DNA of 64,000 nucleotides from UBA1413 sp964650525. GTDB lineage: Bacteria; Bacteroidota; Bacteroidia; Bacteroidales; Prolixibacteraceae. Of this stretch, positions 35,587-45,348 are shown piece after piece. The notes beneath the pieces are model-generated. The model was not told the DNA's origin. It ran no database searches and saw nothing but the letters and a program-made list of their open reading frames with translations. Where the stretch lies: positions 73,058 to 137,057 of the forward strand of contig CAZYUA010000007.1 of assembly GCA_964650525.1 (NCBI GenBank), written 5' to 3'. Every line of letters begins with the position of its first letter. The stretch's first letter is position 1. A program made the position numbers and the translations under genes.

Positions 35587-37734
35587 TTACTTTACCAGGG
35601 TCATTTCGTCGAGCAGGTGGGTTGCTCCGGCAAATTTGTCAATGACCCATAATACAAAACGGATGTCGACACTGATGGTTCGCTGTATTTCGGACTCAAA
35701 GGCTATGTCCCCGCTCATAGCTTCCCAGTTCCCGTCGAAAGCAATCCCGATAAGTTCTCCATTAGCATTAATGACGGGACTTCCGGAGTTTCCGCCGGTG
35801 ATGTCGTTGTTGCTGATGAAACAGGTCTCGAGTTCGCCATCCCTGTTGGCATAGCGCCCGAAGTCCTTTTCCCTGATCAGCGATTTCATCCGGGAAGGCA
35901 CATCAAATTCGTCGTCTCCGGGAATCTCCTTTTCCAGGTATCCGTTCACCGTGGTGGTTTCCTGGTAGAGGATCCCGTCGCGCGGTTGGTAACCGCCCAC
36001 ATTTCCGTAAGTCAGCCGCATGGTGGAGTTGGCATCAGGATATAAAACCCGGTCAGGATTCATTTCCATCATCCCCGCAATCAGCAGATGTCGGCCTTCC
36101 TCCAGGGAGGCACTACTTTTTTCGGTTTCCCGGGTCAGAAACTGCAACCGGTCGAATAGTTCGACTGAAGCCCTGTATGCACCATCTTTATCCAGCACCT
36201 TCCGGGAAGGATTCTTCAGGAAAGCAGCAAACCGGTCCGGATCCGCAAAAAGTGTCTGGTCATACAGGCGGGCAGTATATTTTCCAAAATCCCCTTTGTA
36301 TTTCGACTGGATGACCTTGAAAAAAGCAGGGTAATACCGGGGTTGAACACGACTGGCATACAGCTTCATCAACTCGGAAGCCAGTCGCTGGTCGGTGGTT
36401 TTGTCATAATCCCTGAAATAACGGTCAGCCACAGCAGCTAGAATCTCCGTTTCGAGTTTGATCTGATCGTTGTTTTCTTCGGGTTTTTCCAAAAGGTTAT
36501 ACAAAGAACGTACGCGATAAGCGAAAGAAAAGATTTCGGGCCCCCGGAGCAAGGATTCTGACAGGTATTGCAGAGCTCTGTCGCCTTCCTGGTCGAGAAG
36601 AGCATGATGAATCATGTCCAACGCTTTGCCATATTTTGCCGTCCGTTCCGGGCTTGCAGCCACCCACCGGGAAAATTCCTCTTCCTCCGAGCGCTTACGG
36701 TCGATCACCCTGAGTGCTGTCAACCCTGCATTCTGCCCGATGCTGTACTTATAATAATTGGAGCTTCCCGCATATTTGCTTGCATATTGAATCCGCGCTT
36801 TCTGACTGGTCTCCATATATTTTTTGATGATTTCCAGTTTCTTTTCGCGGACTTCGATCCTGATTTTGTTGGTAACCTCCATCGTAGACTGCACTTCTTG
36901 GGCTGTCAGATACCGGATGGTACGCCCAGGGTAACCCATGATCATGGAATAATCGCCGTCTCCGACCCCCTTCAGGGAAATGGGAAAATAATGGCGGGGT
37001 TTCAGGGGGATGTTATATTTTGAAAAGGAGGCCGGTTTCCCGTCAGGTCCCGTATAGACGCGATAAATGGCAAAGTCGGCGGTATGCCGGGGCCACATCC
37101 AGTTGTCGGTATCTCCGCCGAATTTGCCCAGCGACTGAGGGGGGGCGCCCACCAGGCGTACATCCCGGAAAACTTCATAAACATTCAGATAATACCGGTT
37201 TGACTCAAAAAACGGACTAACCCTTGCCTGGTAATGGGTTTCTCCCACAGCCTCCTCTTCGATCCGGGTTATAGCTTGGGCCACCGCTTTTTGCCTTTCG
37301 GAAAAAGTCATCTCTTCCGTGACACCGGCAAGCACCTGTTCGGTTACCTCCTCGGTTCTTACCAGAAACCGGGCAATTTTGGAAGGATTCGGCAATTCAT
37401 CTTCCCTGGTTTTCGCCCAGAAACCATTCTGCAGGTAATCATGCTCGACCGTTGAATGACGCTGAATGTCACCAAACGCACAATGATGATTGGTCAGCAT
37501 CAGCCCTTCCGGAGAGATCATTTCTGCTGTGCACCCCCCGATGGACACTACTGCATCCTTGATGCTGCTGCCGTTGACGCTGTAGACATCTTCCGCCCCC
37601 AGCTGCAATCCTTTGCTCTTCATTTCCGCAATGTTTACTTTACGGATCAGCGAAGGAAGCCACATCCCTTCATCGGCAGTTGAACGACCGGCCATGATTA
37701 TAACCAAAGCCCATAAAACCAAAACCCTCCTCAT
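35587..37734 (-). CDS. S46-family dipeptidyl-peptidase (DPP7-like)
   Basis: A 715-residue exported serine peptidase releasing dipeptides from N-termini in the periplasm. The triad is H84 in TNHHC, an Asp in GGDTDNW (D208 or D210) and S650 in GGNSGSP. In Porphyromonas gingivalis the residue 18 after the serine sets specificity: Arg in DPP11 (acidic P1), Gly in DPP7 (hydrophobic P1). Here it is G668, so DPP7-type. The ATG at 37734 starts a good signal peptide; the longer frame to 37755 uses a TTG. It fits a peptide-fermenting lifestyle. Confidence 0.94.
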   Translation of the reverse strand: MRRVLVLWALVIIMAGRSTADEGMWLPSLIRKVNIAEMKSKGLQLGAEDVYSVNGSSIKDAVVSIGGCTAEMISPEGLMLTNHHCAFGDIQRHSTVEHDYLQNGFWAKTREDELPNPSKIARFLVRTEEVTEQVLAGVTEEMTFSERQKAVAQAITRIEEEAVGETHYQARVSPFFESNRYYLNVYEVFRDVRLVGAPPQSLGKFGGDTDNWMWPRHTADFAIYRVYTGPDGKPASFSKYNIPLKPRHYFPISLKGVGDGDYSMIMGYPGRTIRYLTAQEVQSTMEVTNKIRIEVREKKLEIIKKYMETSQKARIQYASKYAGSSNYYKYSIGQNAGLTALRVIDRKRSEEEEFSRWVAASPERTAKYGKALDMIHHALLDQEGDRALQYLSESLLRGPEIFSFAYRVRSLYNLLEKPEENNDQIKLETEILAAVADRYFRDYDKTTDQRLASELMKLYASRVQPRYYPAFFKVIQSKYKGDFGKYTARLYDQTLFADPDRFAAFLKNPSRKVLDKDGAYRASVELFDRLQFLTRETEKSSASLEEGRHLLIAGMMEMNPDRVLYPDANSTMRLTYGNVGGYQPRDGILYQETTTVNGYLEKEIPGDDEFDVPSRMKSLIREKDFGRYANRDGELETCFISNNDITGGNSGSPVINANGELIGIAFDGNWEAMSGDIAFESEIQRTISVDIRFVLWVIDKFAGATHLLDEMTLVK

Positions 37735-37876
37735 TCGTAAAAAATTAATATTCAAAATATTAAATTAACAATTCACAATAAACGGATTACTAAAACGAAA
37801 CCTCCGGGTTAACGGTTTCTGATGTTAGCATCTGTTACAAATATATCAGAAAAAAAAGGAATCAAACATTTCTTGC

Positions 37877-37884
37877 TAATTTTG
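37877..37884 (+). promoter_or_regulatory. -7 promoter element of the M23-dxr-rseP operon
   Basis: TAATTTTG matches TAnnTTTG and lies 21 bases before the ATG at 37906. It also rules out the longer frame starting at 37822. Confidence 0.55.
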
Positions 37885-37905
37885 CAGGATTATCAAAGAT
37901 CGATT

Positions 37906-38769
37906 ATGATCGAAAGAAAACGCAGGAAGAGATTTCTGGAGAAGATTCGCAGCCGGTACAGGCTGATCATATACAACGATACCACCTATCAGACTGTCTG
38001 GACTTTGCGGCTTACTCCCCTGAAGGTTTTTACCCTGATCAGTCTTCTTTCGGCTGTTATGATCGGCCTGGTGGTGTTTCTGGTCGCATCGACCCCTCTA
38101 AGGGTGTACATACCGGGGTATCCTGATCCGGAAGAACGGGAAATGCTTTTGAGAAATGTGATCCTGGTTGATTCTCTTGAAGAAGAACTTTCCGTCAGGG
38201 ATCAGTATTTTGAAGATTTGAAAACCATACTTTCCGGAAAGGTACCGGCAGAACCGCCAGGCAGTCCTGTTGCGGAAACGACCAGGGAAAAAGCTGCCTT
38301 CAGACCCTATAACAGTGATTCGGTATTTCAGGATAAAATTTTGGAGGAGAGGCTGAGCTTTTCGGAAATGGCATCGCGAGAACAGGCCGGGCCACTGGAA
38401 CAGATCCATTTTTATCCCCCCGTAAAAGGGTTGGTCACCAACCAGTACCACCTGACGGAACAGCACTTTGGGGTCGATCTGGTAGCACAGCCCAATTCGA
38501 GAATTTCAGCGGTACTGGAAGGGGTGGTGATTTTTGCCGGCTGGACCCTGGAAACCGGACTTGTAATCTATATTCAGCACAGCAACAATCTGGTTTCAGC
38601 CTACAAGCACAATGCGGAACTGCTGAAGCAACCCGGTGAGCTGGTAAATGCCGGTGAAGCCATCGCCATCATCGGAAATTCAGGAGAATTGAGTACAGGG
38701 CCTCATCTCCATTTTGAGTTGTGGCATAATGGCAAAGCGGTAGACCCGGAGAAATATATTGTATTCTGA
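37906..38769 (+). CDS. M23 (LytM) metallopeptidase, membrane-anchored
   Basis: A 287-residue zinc endopeptidase of peptidoglycan crosslinks. A basic cytoplasmic N-terminus is followed by one membrane segment (about 41-62), a linker, and a LytM domain with intact zinc ligands H187 and D191 (HFGVD) and H267/H269 (HLHF). Unlike the EnvC-like protein at 8362-9570 it should be active. The start at 37906 follows an exact -7 element. dxr begins 6 bases after the stop, so they are one transcript. Confidence 0.93.
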   Translation: MIERKRRKRFLEKIRSRYRLIIYNDTTYQTVWTLRLTPLKVFTLISLLSAVMIGLVVFLVASTPLRVYIPGYPDPEEREMLLRNVILVDSLEEELSVRDQYFEDLKTILSGKVPAEPPGSPVAETTREKAAFRPYNSDSVFQDKILEERLSFSEMASREQAGPLEQIHFYPPVKGLVTNQYHLTEQHFGVDLVAQPNSRISAVLEGVVIFAGWTLETGLVIYIQHSNNLVSAYKHNAELLKQPGELVNAGEAIAIIGNSGELSTGPHLHFELWHNGKAVDPEKYIVF

Positions 38770-38775
38770 CAGGGA

Positions 38776-39948
38776 ATGAAAAAACGAATTGCCCTACTCG
38801 GCTCAACAGGTTCGATTGGAAAGCAATCGCTGGAGGTAATTGAGAAAAACCCGGAGTACCTGGCTGTCGAGGTGATCACAGCCAATAACAATACGTCACT
38901 CCTGATAGAGCAGGCCCGGAAATTTCATCCTGCGACCGTGGTGATCGGCAATGAATCCCAGTGGCCGGTCGTAGCAGAAGCCCTCCGGGGGTTTCCCATA
39001 CAGGTGTTAGCCGGCTACGAGGCGATCGGGGAGGTCGTTGGTACCGACAACGTGGATATGGTCCTGTCAGCTATGGTTGGGTATTCCGGGCTTCTGCCTG
39101 CCCTGAAAGCTATAGAAGCCGGGAAAGACATAGCCTTAGCCAATAAGGAGACCCTGGTGGTTGCCGGGGAACTGGTCACCCGGAAAGCCCGGGAAAAAAA
39201 GGTATCCATTCTTCCTGTTGATTCGGAACATTCGGCTATTTTCCAGTGTCTTGCCGGAGAGTCGCTGAACCCGCCCGAAAAGATCTATCTCACCTGTTCC
39301 GGAGGGCCTTTCAGGGGGAAAACCCCGGAGCAGCTGAAGCAGGTCACCCCTGCCGATGCGCTGGCCCATCCGAACTGGACCATGGGAGCCAAAATCACCA
39401 TCGACTCTGCAACCCTTATGAACAAGGGTTTCGAAATGATCGAAGCCCACTGGCTGTTTGGTCTTCCACCGGAGTCTATTGAAGTCATAGTCCACCCGCA
39501 ATCGGTCATCCACTCCATGGTCCAGTTCCGCGACGGCTCTATCAAAGCCCAGCTTGGCCTTCCCGACATGCGGTTGCCCATACTTTATGCCCTGGGCTAT
39601 CCCGAACGGCTGCCCAACGATTTCCCCCGGTTTAGCTTCAACCGGTATCCCACTTTAACCTTCGAACTTCCTGATATCAAAAATTTTCGTAATCTTGCAC
39701 TGGCTTATGAAGCCATTCGCCAGGGAGGAAATACCCCCTGTGTGCTGAATGCCGCCAACGAGGTCGTTGTAAGTGCTTTTCTGGAGGGCAAAACCGGGTT
39801 TGCCGCCATGCCTGCCATCATCGAAGAGATCTTGCAAACTTCAGATTTCATTGCCGATCCGGCACTCGACGATCTGATCGAAACCAACCGGGAAACCAGG
39901 TCCAGGACCGAATGGCTTATTAAAGCCGGAAAATATGAACAAGGGTAA
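38776..39948 (+). CDS. dxr: 1-deoxy-D-xylulose 5-phosphate reductoisomerase
   Basis: Second enzyme of the MEP isoprenoid pathway; converts DXP to MEP with NADPH. The NADPH motif GSTGSIG is at residues 8-14. Metal and substrate residues are in LPVDSEHSA, and in NKGFEMIEAHWLF further on. The 390-residue length is normal. It lies between the M23 peptidase and rseP genes; dxr-rseP linkage is widely conserved. Confidence 0.97.
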   Translation: MKKRIALLGSTGSIGKQSLEVIEKNPEYLAVEVITANNNTSLLIEQARKFHPATVVIGNESQWPVVAEALRGFPIQVLAGYEAIGEVVGTDNVDMVLSAMVGYSGLLPALKAIEAGKDIALANKETLVVAGELVTRKAREKKVSILPVDSEHSAIFQCLAGESLNPPEKIYLTCSGGPFRGKTPEQLKQVTPADALAHPNWTMGAKITIDSATLMNKGFEMIEAHWLFGLPPESIEVIVHPQSVIHSMVQFRDGSIKAQLGLPDMRLPILYALGYPERLPNDFPRFSFNRYPTLTFELPDIKNFRNLALAYEAIRQGGNTPCVLNAANEVVVSAFLEGKTGFAAMPAIIEEILQTSDFIADPALDDLIETNRETRSRTEWLIKAGKYEQG

Positions 39949-40028
39949 GACAACCACCATGCCAGAGTGAGAAAGTGCCTTCGGGAACCCAACCACCTAC
40001 ATGGGATTTTATGTATGGGAACACAACT

Positions 40029-41357
40029 ATGGAATCAGTACTCGTCAAAGCAACACAATTGATACTCAGCCTGGCCATCCTGGTAATTCTTCATGAGTTT
40101 GGCCATTTTATTTTTGCGAGGATTTTTAAAACCCGCGTTGAAAAATTTTACCTTTTTTTTGATCCCTGGTTTTCGCTTTTCAAGTGGAAAAAAGGAGACA
40201 CCGAGTACGGTGTGGGATGGATTCCCCTTGGAGGATACGTTAAGATAGCCGGCATGATCGATGAATCTATGGACCGCGAACAAATGAAGCAACCGCCACA
40301 GCCCTGGGAATTCCGTTCCAAACCTGCCTGGCAGAGGCTGCTGATCATGACAGGCGGCGTATTGACGAACTTCGTGTTTGCCCTGCTGATTTACACAGCG
40401 GTCTTGTACATCTGGGGCGAAGAATACCTCCCGACAGCCAATGTCAAATATGGAATTGTCGTCGATGAAACAGGCGAAAAACTGGGTTTCCGGAACGGGG
40501 ATAAAATCTTGTCGGTCGACAACAAACCGGTGGAAAACTTCGCCAAAATCATCCCCACCATCGTGCTCGACAAAGCAACTTCTGTCCAGGTGGAACGCGA
40601 CAACCAGAAAATGGAAATCCCCATCAGCAACGAATCCCTGGCGGTACTACTGAAAAGCAAAACCGTGTTTGGATTCCGCTATCCTTTTCATTGCATCATC
40701 GGCGATTTCCGGAAGGACTCCCCGGCCCGGGAAGCAGGCCTCCTCAAGGGTGATGAAATCACCGGCATCAACGGCCGGCAGTTCGCCTTTTACGATGAAT
40801 TCCAAAAAGAACTTGCAGTCAGCAAGGGAACTACCGTAACCGCCTCCATCTTGCGGAACCAGCAACCGATGGAGGTGCCTGTACGCGTCGGGGAGGACGG
40901 ACTGATAGGCATCACCAACACCTTCCCTTTCAAGGACGTCTTTGAATTCAAGACGATCCGTTACGGATTTTTCGGGTCGTTTCCCGCCGGCATCCGCAGG
41001 GGCATCGAAACCACCAAAAACTACCTGAAGCAGTTCAAGCTCTTTTTTATCCCTGAAGCCAGGGCTTACGAATCACTGGGAGGGTTTATCACCATCGGCA
41101 GCATTTTCCCCGGAACCTGGGATTGGTATTCATTCTGGAACATGACGGCTTTCATATCCATCATCCTTGCCATCATGAACCTTTTGCCTATCCCCGCACT
41201 CGACGGGGGACATGTCATGTTTCTCTTCTTTGAAATGGTGACGCGCAGGAAACCCAGTGAAAAGTTCATGGAGTATGCCCAGGTGGCCGGAATGATCTTC
41301 CTGCTGGCCCTGGTGTTTTTTGCCAATGCCAACGATATTGTGAAACTTTTCCGGTAG
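40029..41357 (+). CDS. rseP: RseP-family site-2 intramembrane metalloprotease
   Basis: A 442-residue inner-membrane zinc protease for regulated intramembrane proteolysis. HEFGH is at residues 22-26 in the first membrane helix. Two PDZ domains occupy the middle (about 125-290), and the second zinc motif LLPIPALDGGH lies in the third helix. It probably cleaves anti-sigma factors or remnant signal peptides. The start at 40029 (MESVLV) puts HEFGH at the usual distance; the frame to 39975 is longer but unsupported. Confidence 0.95.
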   Translation: MESVLVKATQLILSLAILVILHEFGHFIFARIFKTRVEKFYLFFDPWFSLFKWKKGDTEYGVGWIPLGGYVKIAGMIDESMDREQMKQPPQPWEFRSKPAWQRLLIMTGGVLTNFVFALLIYTAVLYIWGEEYLPTANVKYGIVVDETGEKLGFRNGDKILSVDNKPVENFAKIIPTIVLDKATSVQVERDNQKMEIPISNESLAVLLKSKTVFGFRYPFHCIIGDFRKDSPAREAGLLKGDEITGINGRQFAFYDEFQKELAVSKGTTVTASILRNQQPMEVPVRVGEDGLIGITNTFPFKDVFEFKTIRYGFFGSFPAGIRRGIETTKNYLKQFKLFFIPEARAYESLGGFITIGSIFPGTWDWYSFWNMTAFISIILAIMNLLPIPALDGGHVMFLFFEMVTRRKPSEKFMEYAQVAGMIFLLALVFFANANDIVKLFR

Positions 41358-41411
41358 TCCTGCCCCGACCGGAAAAGGTTTGCCGGCATGGTCAGAATTC
41401 CTGAAAAAACC

Positions 41412-41419
41412 TATTTTTG
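41412..41419 (+). promoter_or_regulatory. -7 promoter element of tatA
   Basis: TATTTTTG, an exact TAnnTTTG match 21 bases before the ATG at 41441. It overlaps the earlier in-frame ATG at 41417, which is therefore not the start. Confidence 0.55.
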
Positions 41420-41440
41420 TATGTATTTAAACATAACATC

Positions 41441-41638
41441 ATGAGCTTATTGATTATCGCCGGCGTGGTCGGCCCCTGGCAGGTTGTGCTTATTGTCGCC
41501 GTAGCACTCCTGATTTTCGGCGGAAAAAAAATCCCGGAACTGATGAGGGGATTGGGTCAGGGAATGAAGGAGTTTAAAAAAGCAACCCGGGAAGAGGGGG
41601 ATGAAGAAAAGAAAGAACAGGATAGATTATCGCGCTGA
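41441..41638 (+). CDS. tatA: Sec-independent protein translocase TatA
   Basis: A 65-residue pore-forming subunit of the twin-arginine export system. It has the short N-terminal membrane helix (about 10-26), the FGGKKIPEL hinge, an amphipathic helix and a charged tail, all typical. tatC is not nearby. It is monocistronic and convergent with the endonuclease I gene. Confidence 0.93.
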   Translation: MSLLIIAGVVGPWQVVLIVAVALLIFGGKKIPELMRGLGQGMKEFKKATREEGDEEKKEQDRLSR

Positions 41639-41663
41639 CTTTCAGACTTGATTGAAATATTCC

Positions 41664-42737
41664 CTACGGAAAGGCTTTTACAAACGAACCGCAAAAGACT
41701 TTTCGTTCAATTTCCCATTTCACCAGGTATAAGCCCGGACGAAGATCGCCGACCGGTAAAGTGATCTCCTTGTTCGCCGTCGGGGAGACGAGTACCCGTG
41801 AACCGAGACCGTTATACACCGAAACCTCCCCTGCAGCAGGGGCAACATCTGATATTTTCACTGTAACAAAACGACTGGCCGGGTTCGGATAAATGACTGG
41901 CCGGGAGGTACTTCCGGTAATCTCCGGGGCAGAATTGGGTGCTTCCCAAATCTGAAAGGCGAAACCCGGATGGTCGATAAAAGGGTTGCGATTCTTTTGA
42001 AATTTCTGCACTTCGTTGTTGCGGGTTCTTTCTTTGACGCTTACAGTATCCCTGCGATGCCAGGCAAGGAGCATTTCTCTGGCCCACGGTTTGGGTTCTG
42101 CCCCCGTGACCATATCACTTCCCTTCCAGGAGATATCCTCTTCAAAATAACGGGTTGCCATGTAAAAACAGGTACGCGCAAAATCGCCCTTGTACGCGTC
42201 GATGGGTTCAAAAACGATCCCCGAATAACCAGGCCACGATCCGGGCCCCAATTTGCTGCCATTGGCGGAGATCCAGCTTGGTGAATCCGTCTCTCCGAAA
42301 GGATAATTTGCCCGTCGGTTGTTCACATAGCCATCGGTTGGATAAATGTGAAAAAGATCGGTATTCATGGGAGGCTGGTCGTTAAACCAGCTTTTAGGGA
42401 AAGAGTGCTCCCGGTTATAACAGTCCGACTCCTTCTTGTAATTGCCACACTCCCGGCCACTACCGTAATAATACAGGTAAGCGGGGGTGCCGCCGGGAGT
42501 ATCGGAATACATATCCCAAACAGTGCTGTCTGGTTTAATGTCTGTATTTTCAAAGCAGGCGTATAGGGTATCATAGGCCAGAACATGATGGCCAGCAATG
42601 ATGTCATGCAGGGCTTGCTGCAGAGCTTTTCCCGCTTTCCCTCCGGCCGGGGAATAATATCCTTCAGCCGGTTGGGCTGAAACCGGAAAAACCAGCAGGG
42701 CGGCAAGAAATCCCAGGATACAACCCGTGGCTTTCAT
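41664..42737 (-). CDS. T9SS-secreted endonuclease I
   Basis: A 357-residue nuclease of the EndA/endonuclease I family with a signal peptide (about 1-22). The His-Me-type motif NREHSFPKSWF (about 108-118) and the FHIYPTDGYVNNRRANYPFG block are hallmark active-site regions; a RNNEVQKFQKNRNPFIDHP block comes later. Residues about 280-357 form a type A T9SS sorting domain (VIYPNPASRFV, LRPGLYLVKW), so it should be exported and placed on the cell surface or released. It is the last gene of the minus-strand nuclease/uptake locus, 3 bases after the DUF5689 stop. Confidence 0.93.
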   Translation of the reverse strand: MKATGCILGFLAALLVFPVSAQPAEGYYSPAGGKAGKALQQALHDIIAGHHVLAYDTLYACFENTDIKPDSTVWDMYSDTPGGTPAYLYYYGSGRECGNYKKESDCYNREHSFPKSWFNDQPPMNTDLFHIYPTDGYVNNRRANYPFGETDSPSWISANGSKLGPGSWPGYSGIVFEPIDAYKGDFARTCFYMATRYFEEDISWKGSDMVTGAEPKPWAREMLLAWHRRDTVSVKERTRNNEVQKFQKNRNPFIDHPGFAFQIWEAPNSAPEITGSTSRPVIYPNPASRFVTVKISDVAPAAGEVSVYNGLGSRVLVSPTANKEITLPVGDLRPGLYLVKWEIERKVFCGSFVKAFP

Positions 42738-42740
42738 ACG

Positions 42741-43967
42741 TTATTTCTCCCCTACCCGGACATTATCGATTTCCCATGTAGTGGTTTTCGAAGGATGGCT
42801 TCCTGTGTAAACCCAGGCGATGTAAACGTTTTTGCCCTTAAAGGAAGCCAGGTCCACCTGCCCGGAGGAGGCAAACTTACTGTACCCCGAAGGATTGCTT
42901 ACCGGCTGGTTAAAGGTCATAAGGGTCCAGTTACTGGTCCACGGGGTTGCAGAACCGGCATAATCAGGCGAAACCATCAGTTCCAGGGTAGCACCGTTGT
43001 CGTAGCCGTCTGCACTGTCGAAGATCAGAAAAGGCCTGACTGCCAGGGTGAAATTCAGTGGCGGGGAGATCATCCAGGTCTTGACGGAGGCCTGGCCGGA
43101 ATTGTAGGCGGTAGCTTGTACCCATTTTCCCATACCGGATACTTCGTTACCGTACCAGGACCTGCCGCCTGCCTCAGCATAGGTTTTCCATCCTGCCAGG
43201 GTGCTCACATCAGCATATTTTCCCAGTGTGGCAAAATCCTCATCGAGGTAGGTAACACCTGCAAGCCCGCACCGGTCTCCTGTCATTTCCAGCTCAATGT
43301 CTTCTCGCAAAAGCAATTGTACATCACTGTATACGGAAGCCACCCCCCGGAATGTGCCGTTGCCGGTGGGCAGCGACTTCGAAGCAAAAACCGCATCAGA
43401 CCGGGTATATACTTCCGCTTCTGAAATACAGTCCGTCAGAACTTTCGTTCCGGAAAACTTGCCGGTTTCAGTAAACTGGACGTTTTCCAGCTTCACATAT
43501 TCTCCCTGGTGTTTGCCGGCAAGGAGATCGTCAAGGGTCACCGTCACCGGCTCAGGGGACAATGCTACCAGGCTTACAAGTTCTGTTTGTTCGCCGATGT
43601 TGATATCCCCGAATTGAAGCAACCCGTTATATAGAGTGAAAGAAGCACCCCTGCAGAAAATTTTCACCTCTGAATCGCGCGAAAAGGTGTTATCGCCCGA
43701 CACCGTCAGACAGATACCGGCCGTGCTGTCTTGCACATAAGCCACGAAGGCGGGGAGATTTTTCAGCTCAGGGGTCAGGGTAATAATACCCTGAATGTAA
43801 ATGTTAGTGTCTATGGTAGTTACGCCTTCTTCATATAACCTGCGCAGATCCTTTATGGATAGGCGCTCAATGACCGGCTCGGGCGGTTCTATGGGCTCCC
43901 GGTCGCACGACAGAACAGTCACCAGGCTCAGGAATAGCAGAATGGAAAATTGAATAGGTCGGTTCAT
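42741..43967 (-). CDS. DUF5689 / choice-of-anchor J surface lipoprotein (first copy)
   Basis: A 408-residue lipoprotein with an LSC lipobox (about Cys21). The N-terminal DUF5689 half (about 35-230) contains an OB-fold-like YIQGIITL ... YVQDSTAGICL pattern. The C-terminal choice-of-anchor J domain (about 240-408) has VQATAYNSGQASVKTWMISP and TTWEIDNVRVG. The OB-like part suggests binding of a nucleic acid or sugar-phosphate polymer. It lies between the second DUF5689 gene and endonuclease I, in a tight operon. Confidence 0.82.
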   Translation of the reverse strand: MNRPIQFSILLFLSLVTVLSCDREPIEPPEPVIERLSIKDLRRLYEEGVTTIDTNIYIQGIITLTPELKNLPAFVAYVQDSTAGICLTVSGDNTFSRDSEVKIFCRGASFTLYNGLLQFGDINIGEQTELVSLVALSPEPVTVTLDDLLAGKHQGEYVKLENVQFTETGKFSGTKVLTDCISEAEVYTRSDAVFASKSLPTGNGTFRGVASVYSDVQLLLREDIELEMTGDRCGLAGVTYLDEDFATLGKYADVSTLAGWKTYAEAGGRSWYGNEVSGMGKWVQATAYNSGQASVKTWMISPPLNFTLAVRPFLIFDSADGYDNGATLELMVSPDYAGSATPWTSNWTLMTFNQPVSNPSGYSKFASSGQVDLASFKGKNVYIAWVYTGSHPSKTTTWEIDNVRVGEK

Positions 43968-43974
43968 GCTGTGT

Positions 43975-45345
43975 CTAATTGGCTGCTTTTACAACAATGT
44001 TATCGATACGGTAGGAGGTATTCTGGCTGCTGCTTCCGGTATACCTGAAAGCGATAAAACCTGCTTTGCCGGCTACGACCGGCAGGTTCACGTTTCCGGA
44101 GTTCATGAAGGTATGGTCGGGGTCGTTTTTGCCGGCGAGGGTGGCAGACAGTGGTATCCAGGTTGCTGTTGCGGGGGTTTTACCGTTGTAGTCGGTCGAA
44201 AAAAGGAGTTCCAGGGGGAAACCGGTACCGGTATGGGTCCAGTATGCCTTGGCAGTCTGGAAGGTCAGAATTTTCTGAGAAGACACATTCACCGGGTTGG
44301 TAATCAGCCAGGCCACCATGCTGGAAAGTCCTGAATTATAGGCTGTTGCCTGTACATACGTATTGCCGCTGAAAACCTTGGCCAGCCAGAGTCTTCCCCC
44401 TGCGGTGGCCAGGTTTTGCCAACCGGCCAGGTAAACGGTTTCATTATCTTTTTTGAAACCTTCAAAATTTTGGCTGAGGGTTTCCACGGGTGTTCCCGGA
44501 GGCTGCGGTACAAAGCCGCAGCGGTCGCCCTCCAACTGCACTTCACGGTAATCGCGCACCAACAGCTGGTAGTCGCCGCTGAACACGGTGATGATTCCTG
44601 TCAGGGAACCTTTTCCCGCTGGCAGGGTTTCGTTGGCAAAGGAAGCGTAGCCACTCGTTCGGACGATGATGGTATTTCCCGAACAATCGGAGAGGTCGCG
44701 GTTCGCGGCAACCGGCGGATCGGCCATCGCGTCGGCCCAGGTCAGTCCCGTTTCACTGTCATCAAACTGCACATTTTCAATTTTCACCAGTTTCCCGAGC
44801 CAGGCAGACGATTTGACCTGAGGAATGGTGGCTGTCACCGGTACAGTACCATTCCCGATAGAGATTTTCCTGATTTGTTTATCCATATTGAAGCCTGAAA
44901 CCCTCCTGTTGCCGCTGTCGTCCAGGTATGGTTCACTGCCCAACTGGATAAAATCGCCGTAGTCGCCAAGGTAAAGCCCTTGGACGTTGACAATCACGGA
45001 ATCCCCGATATAGAGTCCGCTGGTAGCGTCAAAAAGCATCCTCAGGCCGGTGGTATTGTCCTGGATAAAGGCCTCCTTATAGAGGTTGCCGTCCTTTTTG
45101 TCGCTGGCTGTGATGATGCCCCGGATAGCCCAGTCCTGGTCTATGTGCACCGGCATCCGTTGCTGCCATGATTTTGCCATTTGTTCGGCATAAAGGGATT
45201 TCACCTGGTCGACCGTCACCACCTGCCCCGGAATAAAAGCCACTTCCGGAGGGGGTGTATCATTATTGTCGACGCAGGAGACCCATCCCAGGGTGACAGC
45301 CATGACCAGGCCGTACAGAAATATTCTACTTCCCATATGATGCAT
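43975..45345 (-). CDS. DUF5689 / choice-of-anchor J surface lipoprotein (second copy)
   Basis: A 456-residue paralogue of the preceding protein, with a WVSC lipobox (about Cys24). The DUF5689 part includes WAIRGIITASDK and EAFIQDNTTGLRMLF. The C-terminal half has VQATAYNSGLSSMVAWLITNP and ends SYRIDNIVVKAAN. The ATG at 45336 (fourth codon) is better spaced from AGGAG than the first ATG. The TonB-receptor stop lies 3 bases upstream. The pair may form a SusD-like surface capture complex with the receptor. Confidence 0.82.
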   Translation of the reverse strand: MHHMGSRIFLYGLVMAVTLGWVSCVDNNDTPPPEVAFIPGQVVTVDQVKSLYAEQMAKSWQQRMPVHIDQDWAIRGIITASDKKDGNLYKEAFIQDNTTGLRMLFDATSGLYIGDSVIVNVQGLYLGDYGDFIQLGSEPYLDDSGNRRVSGFNMDKQIRKISIGNGTVPVTATIPQVKSSAWLGKLVKIENVQFDDSETGLTWADAMADPPVAANRDLSDCSGNTIIVRTSGYASFANETLPAGKGSLTGIITVFSGDYQLLVRDYREVQLEGDRCGFVPQPPGTPVETLSQNFEGFKKDNETVYLAGWQNLATAGGRLWLAKVFSGNTYVQATAYNSGLSSMVAWLITNPVNVSSQKILTFQTAKAYWTHTGTGFPLELLFSTDYNGKTPATATWIPLSATLAGKNDPDHTFMNSGNVNLPVVAGKAGFIAFRYTGSSSQNTSYRIDNIVVKAAN

Positions 45346-45348
45346 CTC

